DNA of 64,000 nt from Bradyrhizobium arachidis (GTDB lineage: Bacteria; Pseudomonadota; Alphaproteobacteria; Rhizobiales; Xanthobacteraceae), in NCBI RefSeq assembly GCF_015291705.1, contig NZ_CP030050.1, positions 4,154,001 through 4,218,000 on the forward strand, read 5' to 3'. The notes beneath the pieces were generated by a model. That model searched no databases. It was not told the origin of the DNA and worked only from the letters and a program-made list of their open reading frames with translations. The position numbers and the translations under genes are program-made. This document shows positions 1 through 8,916 of this stretch, piece by piece (the first letter of the stretch is position 1; each line of letters starts with the position of its first letter).

Positions 1-96
1 GAAGGCAAGGTGGTCGAGCAGGCCGCGCCGGAGGAGTTCTTCGGGAACCCAAAGTCGGAGCGGGCGCGGACGTTCCTCGACCAGATCATTCACTAG
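1..96 (+). CDS. C-terminal end of an amino acid ABC transporter ATP-binding protein (partial)
   Basis: The reading frame is open from the window edge to a TAG stop. The last 31 residues contain GKVVEQ and PEEFFGNPKSERARTF, which is the usual C-terminal tail of GlnQ/HisP-type ATPases of polar amino acid importers. The catalytic motifs lie outside the window. The next gene starts 3 bases later, so both are probably in one operon. The family call rests on the tail alone. Confidence 0.75.
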   Translation, partial: EGKVVEQAAPEEFFGNPKSERARTFLDQIIH

Positions 97-99
97 CGG

Positions 100-1041
100 A
101 TGTCGGTCAGGACGCGGACATTTGGCGATCGGCTCCGCGGCATTCATGCTGCGACGATCGTCCCGATGACGCCGGACTTTGGGATCGACGAGGCGAAGCT
201 TGCAGCCCATCTCGCCTCGGTCGCCTCCACGCCCGGCATCAACGGGCTCCTGGTCAACGGCCACGCCGGCGAGAATTTCGTGCTGTCCTTCGCTGAAAAG
301 CAACGCGTGGTGGAGCTTGCGAGAAAGCACGCTCCGAAGGACTGCCTGATCGTCTCTGGCGTCAATCATGAATCCAGCCTGGAGGCTGCGCGAGAGGCAG
401 CCACGCTGGAGCAGGCGGGTGCGGACGGGCTGCTGGTGTTTCCGCCCAACAGCTGGGCGCTCGGTCACGCCGAGGGCTGTGTTATCGAACATCACCGCCA
501 TATCCGCGACGCCACGACCGTGCCGCTGATGCTCTACGCCGCGCCAGTCGGTGCGGGTGCAATGGCCTATGCGTCGCCGCTGCTCGAGCAACTCGTCGCC
601 GACCCTCGCTTCGTCGCGATCAAAGAGGGCAGCTGGGAGGTCGCTGCCTACGAACAGAATCTGAGGCTGATCCGCAAGCTGCGGCCGGACTTCGCCGTGC
701 TCGGCTCGGGAGATGAGCACCTGCTGACGAGCTATCTCGTCGGCTCGGCCGGCAGCCAAGTCAGTCTCGCCTGTGTCGTTCCGGAACTGGTGGTCAGCCT
801 CTGGATCGCGGCGGAGGCTGGCGATTGGCCGCGGGCTCGCGCGGTGCACGACAAGCTGTATCCGCTGGCAGCTGCGATCTACCGCGATCCGCCCGGAGGA
901 CGGGCAACGGTGCGGCTCAAGGCCTGCCTGAAGCTGCTCGGACGCCTGTCGTGCGACGCGGTGCGGCCGCCGCAGCCGCCGGCGACACCGGATGAGTTGC
1001 GGGCACTCGACCTTGCCTTGCGGATCGCCGGACAGGGATGA
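100..1041 (+). CDS. Dihydrodipicolinate synthase (DapA/NanA) family protein
   Basis: A 313-residue (beta/alpha)8-barrel lyase of the class I aldolase DHDPS/N-acetylneuraminate lyase family. The Schiff-base lysine is Lys175 in VAIKEGSW, and the catalytic tyrosine is Tyr146 in LMLYAAP. The substrate loop reads GLLVNGHAGE at 50-58 in place of the usual GTTGE, so this is unlikely to be the housekeeping lysine-pathway DapA. Family members of this kind cleave or form pyruvate-linked 2-oxo acids. It directly follows an amino acid ABC ATPase gene and probably acts on the imported compound. The substrate cannot be told from sequence. Confidence 0.8.
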   Translation: MSVRTRTFGDRLRGIHAATIVPMTPDFGIDEAKLAAHLASVASTPGINGLLVNGHAGENFVLSFAEKQRVVELARKHAPKDCLIVSGVNHESSLEAAREAATLEQAGADGLLVFPPNSWALGHAEGCVIEHHRHIRDATTVPLMLYAAPVGAGAMAYASPLLEQLVADPRFVAIKEGSWEVAAYEQNLRLIRKLRPDFAVLGSGDEHLLTSYLVGSAGSQVSLACVVPELVVSLWIAAEAGDWPRARAVHDKLYPLAAAIYRDPPGGRATVRLKACLKLLGRLSCDAVRPPQPPATPDELRALDLALRIAGQG

Positions 1042-1128
1042 TGGCGGCACGTCAGAACGATTTCGCGCGTGGTCGGGCGGCCTGACTAGGTACGACGTCG
1101 GCTTGTGCAGTCAGAGTAAATGCGCCCA

Positions 1129-2016
1129 TCATTCAAGCTGTCGGCTTGCTCGGCGGACTTCATCGAGGAACACTCTTGCAAGACGCGAGAGCGGCTCGGC
1201 CTCCGACCACAGCATGTATGCCAGAGCAGGTGTCTTGGGAAGGAAGGGGCGTATGACCAGCCCTTGATTGCCAGCCTGGTGCGGCGAGAATGGATCCACC
1301 ACCGCCGCGCCGACGCCTGCCGCGGCGAGCACGCAGGCGGTGTTGCAGTATCGCACCTCGACGGTCGGCTGGAATGGAGCGCCGGCCGAAGCAAAACTCG
1401 CGCGCACGGCCTCACCCAACTGTGTTCCACGCTCGAGCCCGATGAAGGGGAGATCGACGAGATCGGACGCGGTGATCACCGCGCGGTCTGCCAGCGGATG
1501 CTGCGGCGGCATGACGCAGACCATCTCGCCGGTGTGGACCACTTCATGCGCGATGCCCGGATGATGCGAGAAGCCGAGCACGAAGCCGAGCTCGGCGACC
1601 CGGCTCAGCAATCCGTCGATAATACCCTCATAGCGGCGTACGTCGAAGAACATCCGCGTCTGCGGCCGCCGACGCAGGAAGACCGACAATGCGGGCGGGA
1701 TGATGCTGTAGGCCAGCGGCGGCGTTGCGACGATCGACAGATGCCCAGTGCGACATTCCCTGAGGTCACGGACGCGGTTTTCCAGCTTGGCATGCAGCGC
1801 AAAAATCGTCTCGCTTTCCTTGTAGAGCGCCATCGCCTCCGCGGTCGGAAACAGGCGGTTGTTGACGCGCTCGAACAAGGCGAAGCCCGCCTGCGTCTCC
1901 ATCGCCTTCAGCGCGTTGCTGATCGCCGGCTGTGACAGTGACAGCTCCTCGGCTGCTGCGACAGTCGTCCGGTGTCGAACGACCGCACGCAAAATTTCGA
2001 GTTGGCGCAGGTTCAT
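1129..2016 (-). CDS. LysR family transcriptional regulator
   Basis: A 295-residue protein with an N-terminal winged helix-turn-helix (residues 1-60, MNLRQLEILRAVV then LSLSQPAISNALKAME) and a LysR substrate-binding domain (about 90-290). The ATG start gives the canonical LysR N-terminus. It is divergent from the N-carbamoyl amino acid hydrolase gene at 2173, with 156 bp between them, the usual arrangement for a LysR protein controlling its neighbour and itself. The likely target is the 2173-6435 operon or beyond. The co-inducer is unknown, probably a ureide or amino acid. Confidence 0.88.
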   Translation of the reverse strand: MNLRQLEILRAVVRHRTTVAAAEELSLSQPAISNALKAMETQAGFALFERVNNRLFPTAEAMALYKESETIFALHAKLENRVRDLRECRTGHLSIVATPPLAYSIIPPALSVFLRRRPQTRMFFDVRRYEGIIDGLLSRVAELGFVLGFSHHPGIAHEVVHTGEMVCVMPPQHPLADRAVITASDLVDLPFIGLERGTQLGEAVRASFASAGAPFQPTVEVRYCNTACVLAAAGVGAAVVDPFSPHQAGNQGLVIRPFLPKTPALAYMLWSEAEPLSRLARVFLDEVRRASRQLE

Positions 2017-2172
2017 CTATTCGTGCCCGTTATAGTCCGGCCGAAAATATCATAGCACGAGTGATTGCCAACGCTGTCCAGCTTTCTTGTAATGCACTGC
2101 GGAAAGTGCGCTGCCGAAGGGAAAATCGGTTCGCCTAACGAGGCAGCAGTCCGCTTGGTTTGGAGGCAATGT

Positions 2173-3129
2173 TTGACCCGCGTCCTTCGTGCTGCCGCCG
2201 CCCAGATGGGGCCGACGCAAAGAGCAGACACCCGCGCGCATACGCTCGATCGCATGTTGAAACTTTTGGATGCGGCGGCTGAACAAGGCGCGCGCCTCGT
2301 GGTGTTTCCCGAACTGGCCTTCACGACGTTCTTTCCGCGCTGGCTGCTCGAAGGCGATGGGCTCGATCAGTATTTCGAGCGCGGCATGCCGAACCCGGCT
2401 GTCCAAGCCCTGTTCGACCGCGCCCGCGCGCTCGGCGTCGGCTTCTATGTCGGCTATGCCGAGCTGACAGCAGATGGCCGGCGCTACAATTGCGCGATCC
2501 TGGTCGACGACGTCGGCGAGATCATCGGCCGCTATCGCAAGGTGCATCTGCCGGGCTCGGTCGAGCCGCGGGCGGGCGCGCGCTATCAGCAACTCGAGAA
2601 ACGCTATTTCGAGTATGGCGATCTCGGCTTTCCGGCCTTCCGCACCGGTTCGGCGTGGGGACAAGCGATCATGGGCATGATGATCTGCAACGATCGCCGT
2701 TGGCCGGAATCCTGGCGGGTGCTCGGCCTGCAGGGCGTTGAGCTCGTGTGCATCGGCTACAACTCCGCGGCCTACGATCCGAACGGCGGGACCGGCGAGG
2801 ATGCCGCGCTGCGCACCTTCCATTCGACGCTGGTCGCACAGGCCAACGCCTACATGAACGCGACCTGGGCGATTGCGGTGGCGAAGGCGGGCGACGAGGA
2901 TGGCTCCGGCCTGATCGGCGGCTCCTGCATCGTCGATCCGAATGGCAGGATCGTTGCACAGGCGAAGACCCTCGCCGACGAAGTCATCGTCGCCGACATC
3001 GATCTCGATCTCTGCCGTCAGGGCAAGGACAAGATGTTCAATTTTGCGGCCCACCGGCGGCCCGAGCAATACCGGGCGATCACCGAACGCGCCGGTGTCA
3101 TCGAGCCGGCGCTTCTCGACATGGATTGA
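2173..3129 (+). CDS. Carbon-nitrogen hydrolase, N-carbamoyl-D-amino acid hydrolase-like (copy 1)
   Basis: A 318-residue nitrilase-superfamily amidohydrolase that should hydrolyse an N-carbamoyl amino acid to amino acid, CO2 and ammonia. The catalytic triad is visible: Glu47 (VVFPELAF), Lys123 (YRKVHLPG) and Cys172 (MICNDRRWPE). The TTG start is chosen because GGAGG at 2162-2166 lies 6 bases upstream and because the paralogue at 10309 begins at the same point (MRTINVAAAQMGP against MTRVLRAAAAQMGP). A longer in-frame start at 2065 would add 36 unrelated residues. It is followed by an amino acid importer operon, consistent with ureide or hydantoin use. D- or L-specificity is not determinable. 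Confidence 0.85.
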   Translation: MTRVLRAAAAQMGPTQRADTRAHTLDRMLKLLDAAAEQGARLVVFPELAFTTFFPRWLLEGDGLDQYFERGMPNPAVQALFDRARALGVGFYVGYAELTADGRRYNCAILVDDVGEIIGRYRKVHLPGSVEPRAGARYQQLEKRYFEYGDLGFPAFRTGSAWGQAIMGMMICNDRRWPESWRVLGLQGVELVCIGYNSAAYDPNGGTGEDAALRTFHSTLVAQANAYMNATWAIAVAKAGDEDGSGLIGGSCIVDPNGRIVAQAKTLADEVIVADIDLDLCRQGKDKMFNFAAHRRPEQYRAITERAGVIEPALLDMD

Positions 3130-3165
3130 CACGCGGCCGGTTGCAGCGTTGGCAAAGGAGCTGAC

Positions 3166-3990
3166 ATGACACGCCTCTCGCTTTTGCTTGGCCTTGCCGT
3201 GCTCGTCGCAGCCACTTCGGTGCGGGCAGCTGAACTGCCTGCGGAGATCAAGCAAGCCGGTACGCTGAAGCTGACGGTAAACTCGACCTATGCACCGATG
3301 GAATATCGCGATCCCGCGACCAACGAACTGGTCGGGCTCGACATCGATCTCGCGAACGAGCTTGCCAAGCGGCTTGGTGTGAAGATCGTCTGGAGCGAGA
3401 CGCCGTTCGCCGAGCTTATTCCATCGCTGCAGACAAAGCGCGCCGATTTCATCATCAGCGGCATTCAGGATCGCAGCTCGCGGCGCGAGACGGCGGATTT
3501 CATTGATTACCTGACGACGGGACCGCAATTCTTTGTCATGGCCGAGAGTGTGGCGAAGATCGCCACCGATCTTTGCGGCAAGAAGGTCGGTACCACGCGC
3601 AGCACCGCTTTCCCGCTCGAGATCGAGAAGTGGAGCAAGCAGAATTGCGAGGCCGCAGGCAAGCCAGCGATCCAGTATGTTCCGGGCGAGAACTCGATCG
3701 ATGTACGGAATCAGCTCAAGCAGGGCCGCATCGATGCCGCCGTGCAGGGCAGCGAGACCTTGCCTTATGCACAGCAGCAGGAGGCCGGCAGATATCGCGT
3801 CATCGGCGAGCAGTTGTCCACGGGTTATCAGGGCATCATGTTCCGCAAGGACGATGCCGCACTGCGCGAAGTAGTGACAGAACATCTCGCGGTGATGATC
3901 GCCGACGGCTCCTACAAGAGGATCCTCGACAAATTTGGGCTGGGTGCGAATGCGGTCGAGAAGCCCATGATGAACGCAGCGCCGCAATGA
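3166..3990 (+). CDS. Polar amino acid-type ABC transporter substrate-binding protein (copy 1)
   Basis: A 274-residue periplasmic binding protein of SBP family 3 with a signal peptide (residues 1-22, ending SVRA). Typical features are GTLKLTVNSTYAPMEY, LVGLDIDLANELAKRLG and a C-terminal lobe ending DGSYKRILDKFGL. A good Shine-Dalgarno sequence (AAAGGAG) precedes the ATG. The gene overlaps the permease gene by 4 bases (ATGA). A second, clearly related binding protein lies at 5620 after the ATPase, so the importer may serve two ligands. The ligand is probably an amino acid or carbamoyl derivative, given the upstream hydrolase. Confidence 0.88.
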   Translation: MTRLSLLLGLAVLVAATSVRAAELPAEIKQAGTLKLTVNSTYAPMEYRDPATNELVGLDIDLANELAKRLGVKIVWSETPFAELIPSLQTKRADFIISGIQDRSSRRETADFIDYLTTGPQFFVMAESVAKIATDLCGKKVGTTRSTAFPLEIEKWSKQNCEAAGKPAIQYVPGENSIDVRNQLKQGRIDAAVQGSETLPYAQQQEAGRYRVIGEQLSTGYQGIMFRKDDAALREVVTEHLAVMIADGSYKRILDKFGLGANAVEKPMMNAAPQ

Positions 3991-4840
3991 GGGCATCCCC
4001 GACCCTCGCAGACGGATTTCCTGATCTCTCGCAGATGCAGATCGCGCGGGAGATCCACTGGCGGCGGTGGCTGGCAGCGGCCGCGATCGTCGTGGTGCTT
4101 GCGGCGATCGCTCGCGCCTTTGCCAATGGCCAGATCGAATGGTCCTATGTCAGCCGCTTCCTGACCGCGAAGGTGATCCTCCAGGGCATCGTCAACACCA
4201 TGGTGATGGCGGTGCTCGCGATGGCACTCGGCATCGTCCTCGGCGTGGTCGCGGCAATCATGCGGCTGTCACCCAATCCGGTGCTGAAGTCGGTTGCCGC
4301 AGGTTACACTTGGCTGTTCCGCGGCACGCCGCTGATCCTGCAACTCCTCCTGTGGTTCAACCTCGCGCTGGTGTTTCCGACCATCGGTATTCCCGGCCTG
4401 TGGACGGCGCGGGCCGTTGACGTCATGACGCCGTTCCTCGCAGCGCTGCTCGGGCTCGGCATCAACCAGGGTGCCTATACGTCGGAAGTGATGCGCGCCG
4501 GCATGCTGTCGGTCGACGCCGGGCAGTATGAGGCGGCGCAGGCGATCGGCATGGGGCGGCTGCGGGCGCTGCGGCGGATCATCCTGCCTCAGGCGATGCG
4601 GGTGGTGATCCCACCGCTCGGCAACGAGTTCATCGGCATGGTGAAGGCGACCTCGCTCGCCAGCGTGATCCAGTATCCCGAGGTGCTGCACAACGCCGAG
4701 AATATCTACTACGCGAATTCGCGCGTCATCGAGCTTCTGATCGTCGCCGGTTGCTGGTATCTGCTGGTGGTATCGATCCTGACGCCGCTGCAGATGTTGC
4801 TCGAGCGCCATTTTGCGCGTGGAACGGCACGGATCATCCG

Positions 4841-4844
<4 letters not shown>
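3987..4844 (+). CDS. Polar amino acid-type ABC transporter permease
   Basis: A 285-residue inner membrane protein. It has hydrophobic segments at about 27-47 and 65-95 and an EAA-type loop near [21 protein letters not shown], which docks the ATPase. The ATG at 3987 overlaps the stop of the binding-protein gene (ATGA), indicating translational coupling; longer in-frame extensions lie inside the upstream gene. Only one permease is encoded, so the channel is probably a homodimer. The [10 protein letters not shown] stretch before the first helix is cytoplasmic. Confidence 0.88.
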
Positions 4845-5605
<761 letters not shown>

Positions 5606-5619
5606 TGGGGGGAGAGTTG

Positions 5620-6435
5620 ATGATCAGGCTGGTTATTGCGGGCGCACTGGGGATGATTGTGGCCGGTCCGGCCTTCGCGGTCGAGCTGCCTGCGGAGATT
5701 GCGAAGCGCGGCAGCATCAAAGTCGCCATCGTGCCGAACTACCCGCCGATGGAGTTCCGCGATCCCGCCACCAATGCGCTGACTGGATTCGATATCGATC
5801 TCGGCGAGGCGCTCGGTCGCAAGCTCGGCGTCAAACTGGAGTGGGAAGAGACAAGCTTCGCGCAGTTCATGCCGTCGATTGCGTCGGGGCGGGTGGATGC
5901 GATCCTGTCCGGCTTCACCGACTATGCGACGCGGCATGAGGCGGCAACCTTCGTCGATTATCTGCGCAGCGGTCCGCAGTTCTTTGTGCAGCAGTCGCGT
6001 GCCGCGGAATTCAAGGACATGGCGGCGCTGTGCGGTAGGAAAGTCGGAGCGAGCCGCCGCACCATGTTCCCGGATCAGATCGCGGCGTGGAGCGCGGCCC
6101 ATTGTGGCAGCAATCCCATTGTGTTCGTCGGCACCGAAGGCTCGGCAGACGCGCGGACGCAGCTGAAGCAGGGCCGGATCGACGCGGCCGTCCAGGGCAA
6201 CGAGACGCTGCCCTACATCATGAATCAGGAGCCCGGCGTTTACGCACCGCTCGGCCAGGCCATTGCGGCGCAGTTCACCGGCATCGCGCTGCCTGTGAAG
6301 GAGAAAGCCCTGCATCAGGCCTTCGTGGAGGCGCTCGACGCGTTGATCGCCGACGGCACCTACCGCGCCCTGCTGGCGAAGTGGAAATTGAACGACAACG
6401 GCGTGGAGAAGGCGACCATCAATGCTGGACAGTAA
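5620..6435 (+). CDS. Polar amino acid-type ABC transporter substrate-binding protein (copy 2)
   Basis: A 271-residue SBP family 3 protein with a 20-residue signal peptide (MIRLVIAGALGMIVAGPAFA). It parallels the 3166 protein throughout: VELPAEIAKRG, TGFDIDLGEALGRKLGVKL and LKQGRIDAAVQGNETLPY. The ATG at 5620 is preferred over the one at 5605 because GGGGGAG lies just upstream and it gives a clean signal peptide. It sits immediately after the ATPase gene and before a deacetylase gene that it overlaps by 14 bases. It is probably a second receptor for the same permease. Confidence 0.87.
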   Translation: MIRLVIAGALGMIVAGPAFAVELPAEIAKRGSIKVAIVPNYPPMEFRDPATNALTGFDIDLGEALGRKLGVKLEWEETSFAQFMPSIASGRVDAILSGFTDYATRHEAATFVDYLRSGPQFFVQQSRAAEFKDMAALCGRKVGASRRTMFPDQIAAWSAAHCGSNPIVFVGTEGSADARTQLKQGRIDAAVQGNETLPYIMNQEPGVYAPLGQAIAAQFTGIALPVKEKALHQAFVEALDALIADGTYRALLAKWKLNDNGVEKATINAGQ

Positions 6436-7312
6436 GGCACTCCAGAGCATCCCGCTCGTCCCGGCGAACACCGCGGATCCGGCACCGAATTATCCCTGGC
6501 CGAAGCCTTGGAGGTCGGCGATGTTCCTGTCGTTCGATGTCGACGCTGAGAGCGCCTGGACCAGCAAGGACGCCGTGCACGCCCAGCGCCTGATCACCAT
6601 GAGCTATGGCGGCTATGAGGCGCGGGTCGGCACACCGAAGTTGCTGGAGCTGCTCGATCAGCTCGACCTGAAGGCGACGTTCTTCGTCACCGGCTGGTCG
6701 GTCGATGCGCATCCGGCAATGGCCGAATCCATCCTCAAGGCCGGTCATGAGATCGGCCATCACGGTTATCATCATCTGCTGCCCGATCCCGGCGATCCCT
6801 GGATCGAGGAGGAGCTGGAGCGTGGTTTCGAGGCGTTGAAGCGGCGGCTGGGCGTCAAGCCGATCGGTTATCGTGCGCCCTATGGCGAATTTACCGAGGA
6901 GCTGCGCCGGGCGCTGGTCCGGCACGGCATCGTCTACACATCATCGTTCCGCGATGACGTGCGGCCTTACCGTCATCGCCTGGCCGACGGCAAACCCGGC
7001 ACGATCGAGCTGCCGGTCACCGCGAGCTATGACGATTGGATGCACGGCCTCTCGGCGCGCTTCAGCCCGCGCTCGATCTTTCCCAAGGAGCATGTGCTCT
7101 CGATCTGGAAGGACGAGTTGGATGAGGTCCGTGACTGGGGCGCGATGGTGACCACCGTGCTGCATCCGCAATGCAGCGGCCGTCCGATGCGGCTCCGTCT
7201 GCTGCGCGAGTTCCTGACCTACGCCAAATCCTGTCCGGACCTGTGGATCACGACCGGGGAGGCGATCGCCGCGAATTTCCAGAAGCATGAAGCCGCCGGT
7301 CAGTCGCGCTGA
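6422..7312 (+). CDS. Polysaccharide deacetylase (NodB-fold) family protein, allantoinase PuuE-like
   Basis: A 296-residue metal-dependent NodB-homology hydrolase. The motifs are SFDVDAES near 37-44 (metal/catalytic aspartates), GHHGYHH at 112-118 (H-x3-H zinc ligands) and GYRAPYGEF. No signal peptide is seen, so it should be cytoplasmic, unlike true polysaccharide deacetylases. Cytoplasmic members of this family in purine and ureide clusters, such as PuuE, hydrolyse cyclic amides like allantoin. The surrounding hydantoinase and carbamoylase genes favour a C-N bond hydrolase acting on a cyclic ureide. The substrate is an inference. Confidence 0.75.
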   Translation: MLDSKALQSIPLVPANTADPAPNYPWPKPWRSAMFLSFDVDAESAWTSKDAVHAQRLITMSYGGYEARVGTPKLLELLDQLDLKATFFVTGWSVDAHPAMAESILKAGHEIGHHGYHHLLPDPGDPWIEEELERGFEALKRRLGVKPIGYRAPYGEFTEELRRALVRHGIVYTSSFRDDVRPYRHRLADGKPGTIELPVTASYDDWMHGLSARFSPRSIFPKEHVLSIWKDELDEVRDWGAMVTTVLHPQCSGRPMRLRLLREFLTYAKSCPDLWITTGEAIAANFQKHEAAGQSR

Positions 7313-8916
7313 TGAGCATGGGCAAGTCTTCGATGCAGTTCTCCCGCCGGTCATTGCTTCGTGCGGCCGCTATGGCGCCTGCCTTTTCCTTGCCGGGCAT
7401 CGTGCGCGCGCAATCGCAGACCACGCTGCGCTTCATCCCGGTGATCGATCTGGCTTTCCTCGATCCGGTCTATTCCACCGCGCAGGTGTCGCGCAACCAC
7501 GGCTTCATGGTCTACGACACGCTCTACGGCATGAATGCGGCGCTGGAAGTCTCGCCGCAGATGGTGTCGGGCCATGTCGTCTCCAATGACGCCAAGCAGT
7601 GGGACCTGACGCTGCGCGACGGGCTTTTCTGGCATGACGGCGAGCGGGTGCTGGCGCGTGACTGCGTCGCGAGCATCCGCCGCTGGGCCTCGCGCGACGG
7701 GTTCGGCGGCGAATTGATGGCGGCGACCGAAGAGTTGTCTGCGCCGGATGACCGTACCATCCGCTTCCGCTTGCGGCGGCTGTTCCCGCTGCTGCCGCAG
7801 GCGCTCGGCAAGGCCGCAGTGCATGCCGCTTTCATGATGCCCGAGCGGTTTGCGAGCCAGGATCCGCTCAAGCCGGTCACCGAAGTGATCGGCAGCGGGC
7901 CATTCCGCTTCATCGCGGATGAGCGCGTGCCCGGCGTACGCAACGCCTATGCCCGGTTCGAGCGCTATCAGCCTCGCCAGGACGGCAAGCCGGATTGGAC
8001 CGCCGGTCCCAAGATCGTGCACTACGACCGCGTTGTGTGGACCACGACGCCGGACCCGGGGACAGCCGTGGCGGCCCTCCAGACCGGCGAGCAGGATTGG
8101 CAGGAAACCACGCCGCACGACTTGCTGCCCGTGCTGAAGCAGTCCGACGAGGTCGAAACGCGTGTGCTCGACCCCCGCGGCTATGCGTGCATGCTCCGCG
8201 TCAATCACCTGCAGCCGCCGTTCGACAATCCGGCGATCCGCCGTGCGCTGCTCGGTGCAATCGATCAAGCCGACTTCATGACCGCAGTCGCGGGTGGAGA
8301 TCCGGCGTACCAGCTCTCGCCGATCGGCTATTTCGCGCCGGGAACGCCGATGGCCAATGACGTCGGGCTCGACGTCTTCCGCGGCCCGCGCGATATGGCT
8401 AAGGTGAAGGCCGACCTGGCGGCGGCTGGCTACAGTGGTGAGAAGGTCGTGCTGCTGTCGCCGGGCAATTCGGCCGCGCAAAAGCCGCTCGGCCAGGTTG
8501 CGGCCGACATGCTGCGGAGGGCCGGGATGAACGTCGATCATCAGACACTCGACTTCGCAGTCGTGCTGCAGCGTCAGCTCAAGAAGGATCCAATCGACAA
8601 GGGCGGCTGGAGCGCTGCCGTCGGCAATTGGCAAGGCATCGACTGGCTCAACCCGGCCGGCAACACCAACCTGCGCGGCGAAGGGAAGGTCGCCGGATGG
8701 TACAGCAGCGAGAGAATGGGCGGCCTGCGCGGTCAGTGGCTCACGGCGTCGTCGCTCGAAGAGCAGCAGCGGATCTGCCGCGAAATCCAGGCGTTGGCGT
8801 TTGACGAGATCCCGTATTTTCCGATCGGCCTGTACAAGCAACCGACCGCCTACCGCAAGAGCATCACCGGCATCCTCGACGGCACCGCGGTCTTCTGGAA
8901 TGTGCGTCCATCATGA
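7312..8916 (+). CDS. Peptide/opine-type ABC transporter substrate-binding protein, Tat-exported, without its own permeases
   Basis: A 534-residue SBP family 5 protein. The N-terminus has a twin-arginine signal (FSRRSLLRAAAM, then SLPGIVRAQ), so it is probably exported folded. Family features include the early MVYDTLYGMN segment, DGLFWHDGERV and the C-terminal IPYFPIGLYKQ. The start codon overlaps the preceding stop (TGATG). No permease or ATPase genes adjoin it; it may use the complete peptide-type transporter at 19136-22682, which has its own binding protein. The 4-base overlap with the next amidohydrolase gene ties it to that enzyme's substrate. Confidence 0.85.
   Translation: MSMGKSSMQFSRRSLLRAAAMAPAFSLPGIVRAQSQTTLRFIPVIDLAFLDPVYSTAQVSRNHGFMVYDTLYGMNAALEVSPQMVSGHVVSNDAKQWDLTLRDGLFWHDGERVLARDCVASIRRWASRDGFGGELMAATEELSAPDDRTIRFRLRRLFPLLPQALGKAAVHAAFMMPERFASQDPLKPVTEVIGSGPFRFIADERVPGVRNAYARFERYQPRQDGKPDWTAGPKIVHYDRVVWTTTPDPGTAVAALQTGEQDWQETTPHDLLPVLKQSDEVETRVLDPRGYACMLRVNHLQPPFDNPAIRRALLGAIDQADFMTAVAGGDPAYQLSPIGYFAPGTPMANDVGLDVFRGPRDMAKVKADLAAAGYSGEKVVLLSPGNSAAQKPLGQVAADMLRRAGMNVDHQTLDFAVVLQRQLKKDPIDKGGWSAAVGNWQGIDWLNPAGNTNLRGEGKVAGWYSSERMGGLRGQWLTASSLEEQQRICREIQALAFDEIPYFPIGLYKQPTAYRKSITGILDGTAVFWNVRPS

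Noticed and set aside
2030..2070. LysR T-N11-A binding box between the LysR and carbamoylase genes
   Set aside because: ATA and TAT arms exist but the spacing does not fit T-N11-A; no convincing box could be defined.
2044..2080. A second sigma-54 promoter upstream of 2173
   Set aside because: TAGCACG-N5-TTGC is present, but the GG-N10-GC rule fails by one base and the first G is missing.
2050..3996. 648-residue open frame on the minus strand opposite the carbamoylase and binding-protein genes
   Set aside because: Shadow of the plus-strand codon pattern; no start signal or family, and the plus strand encodes two clear proteins.
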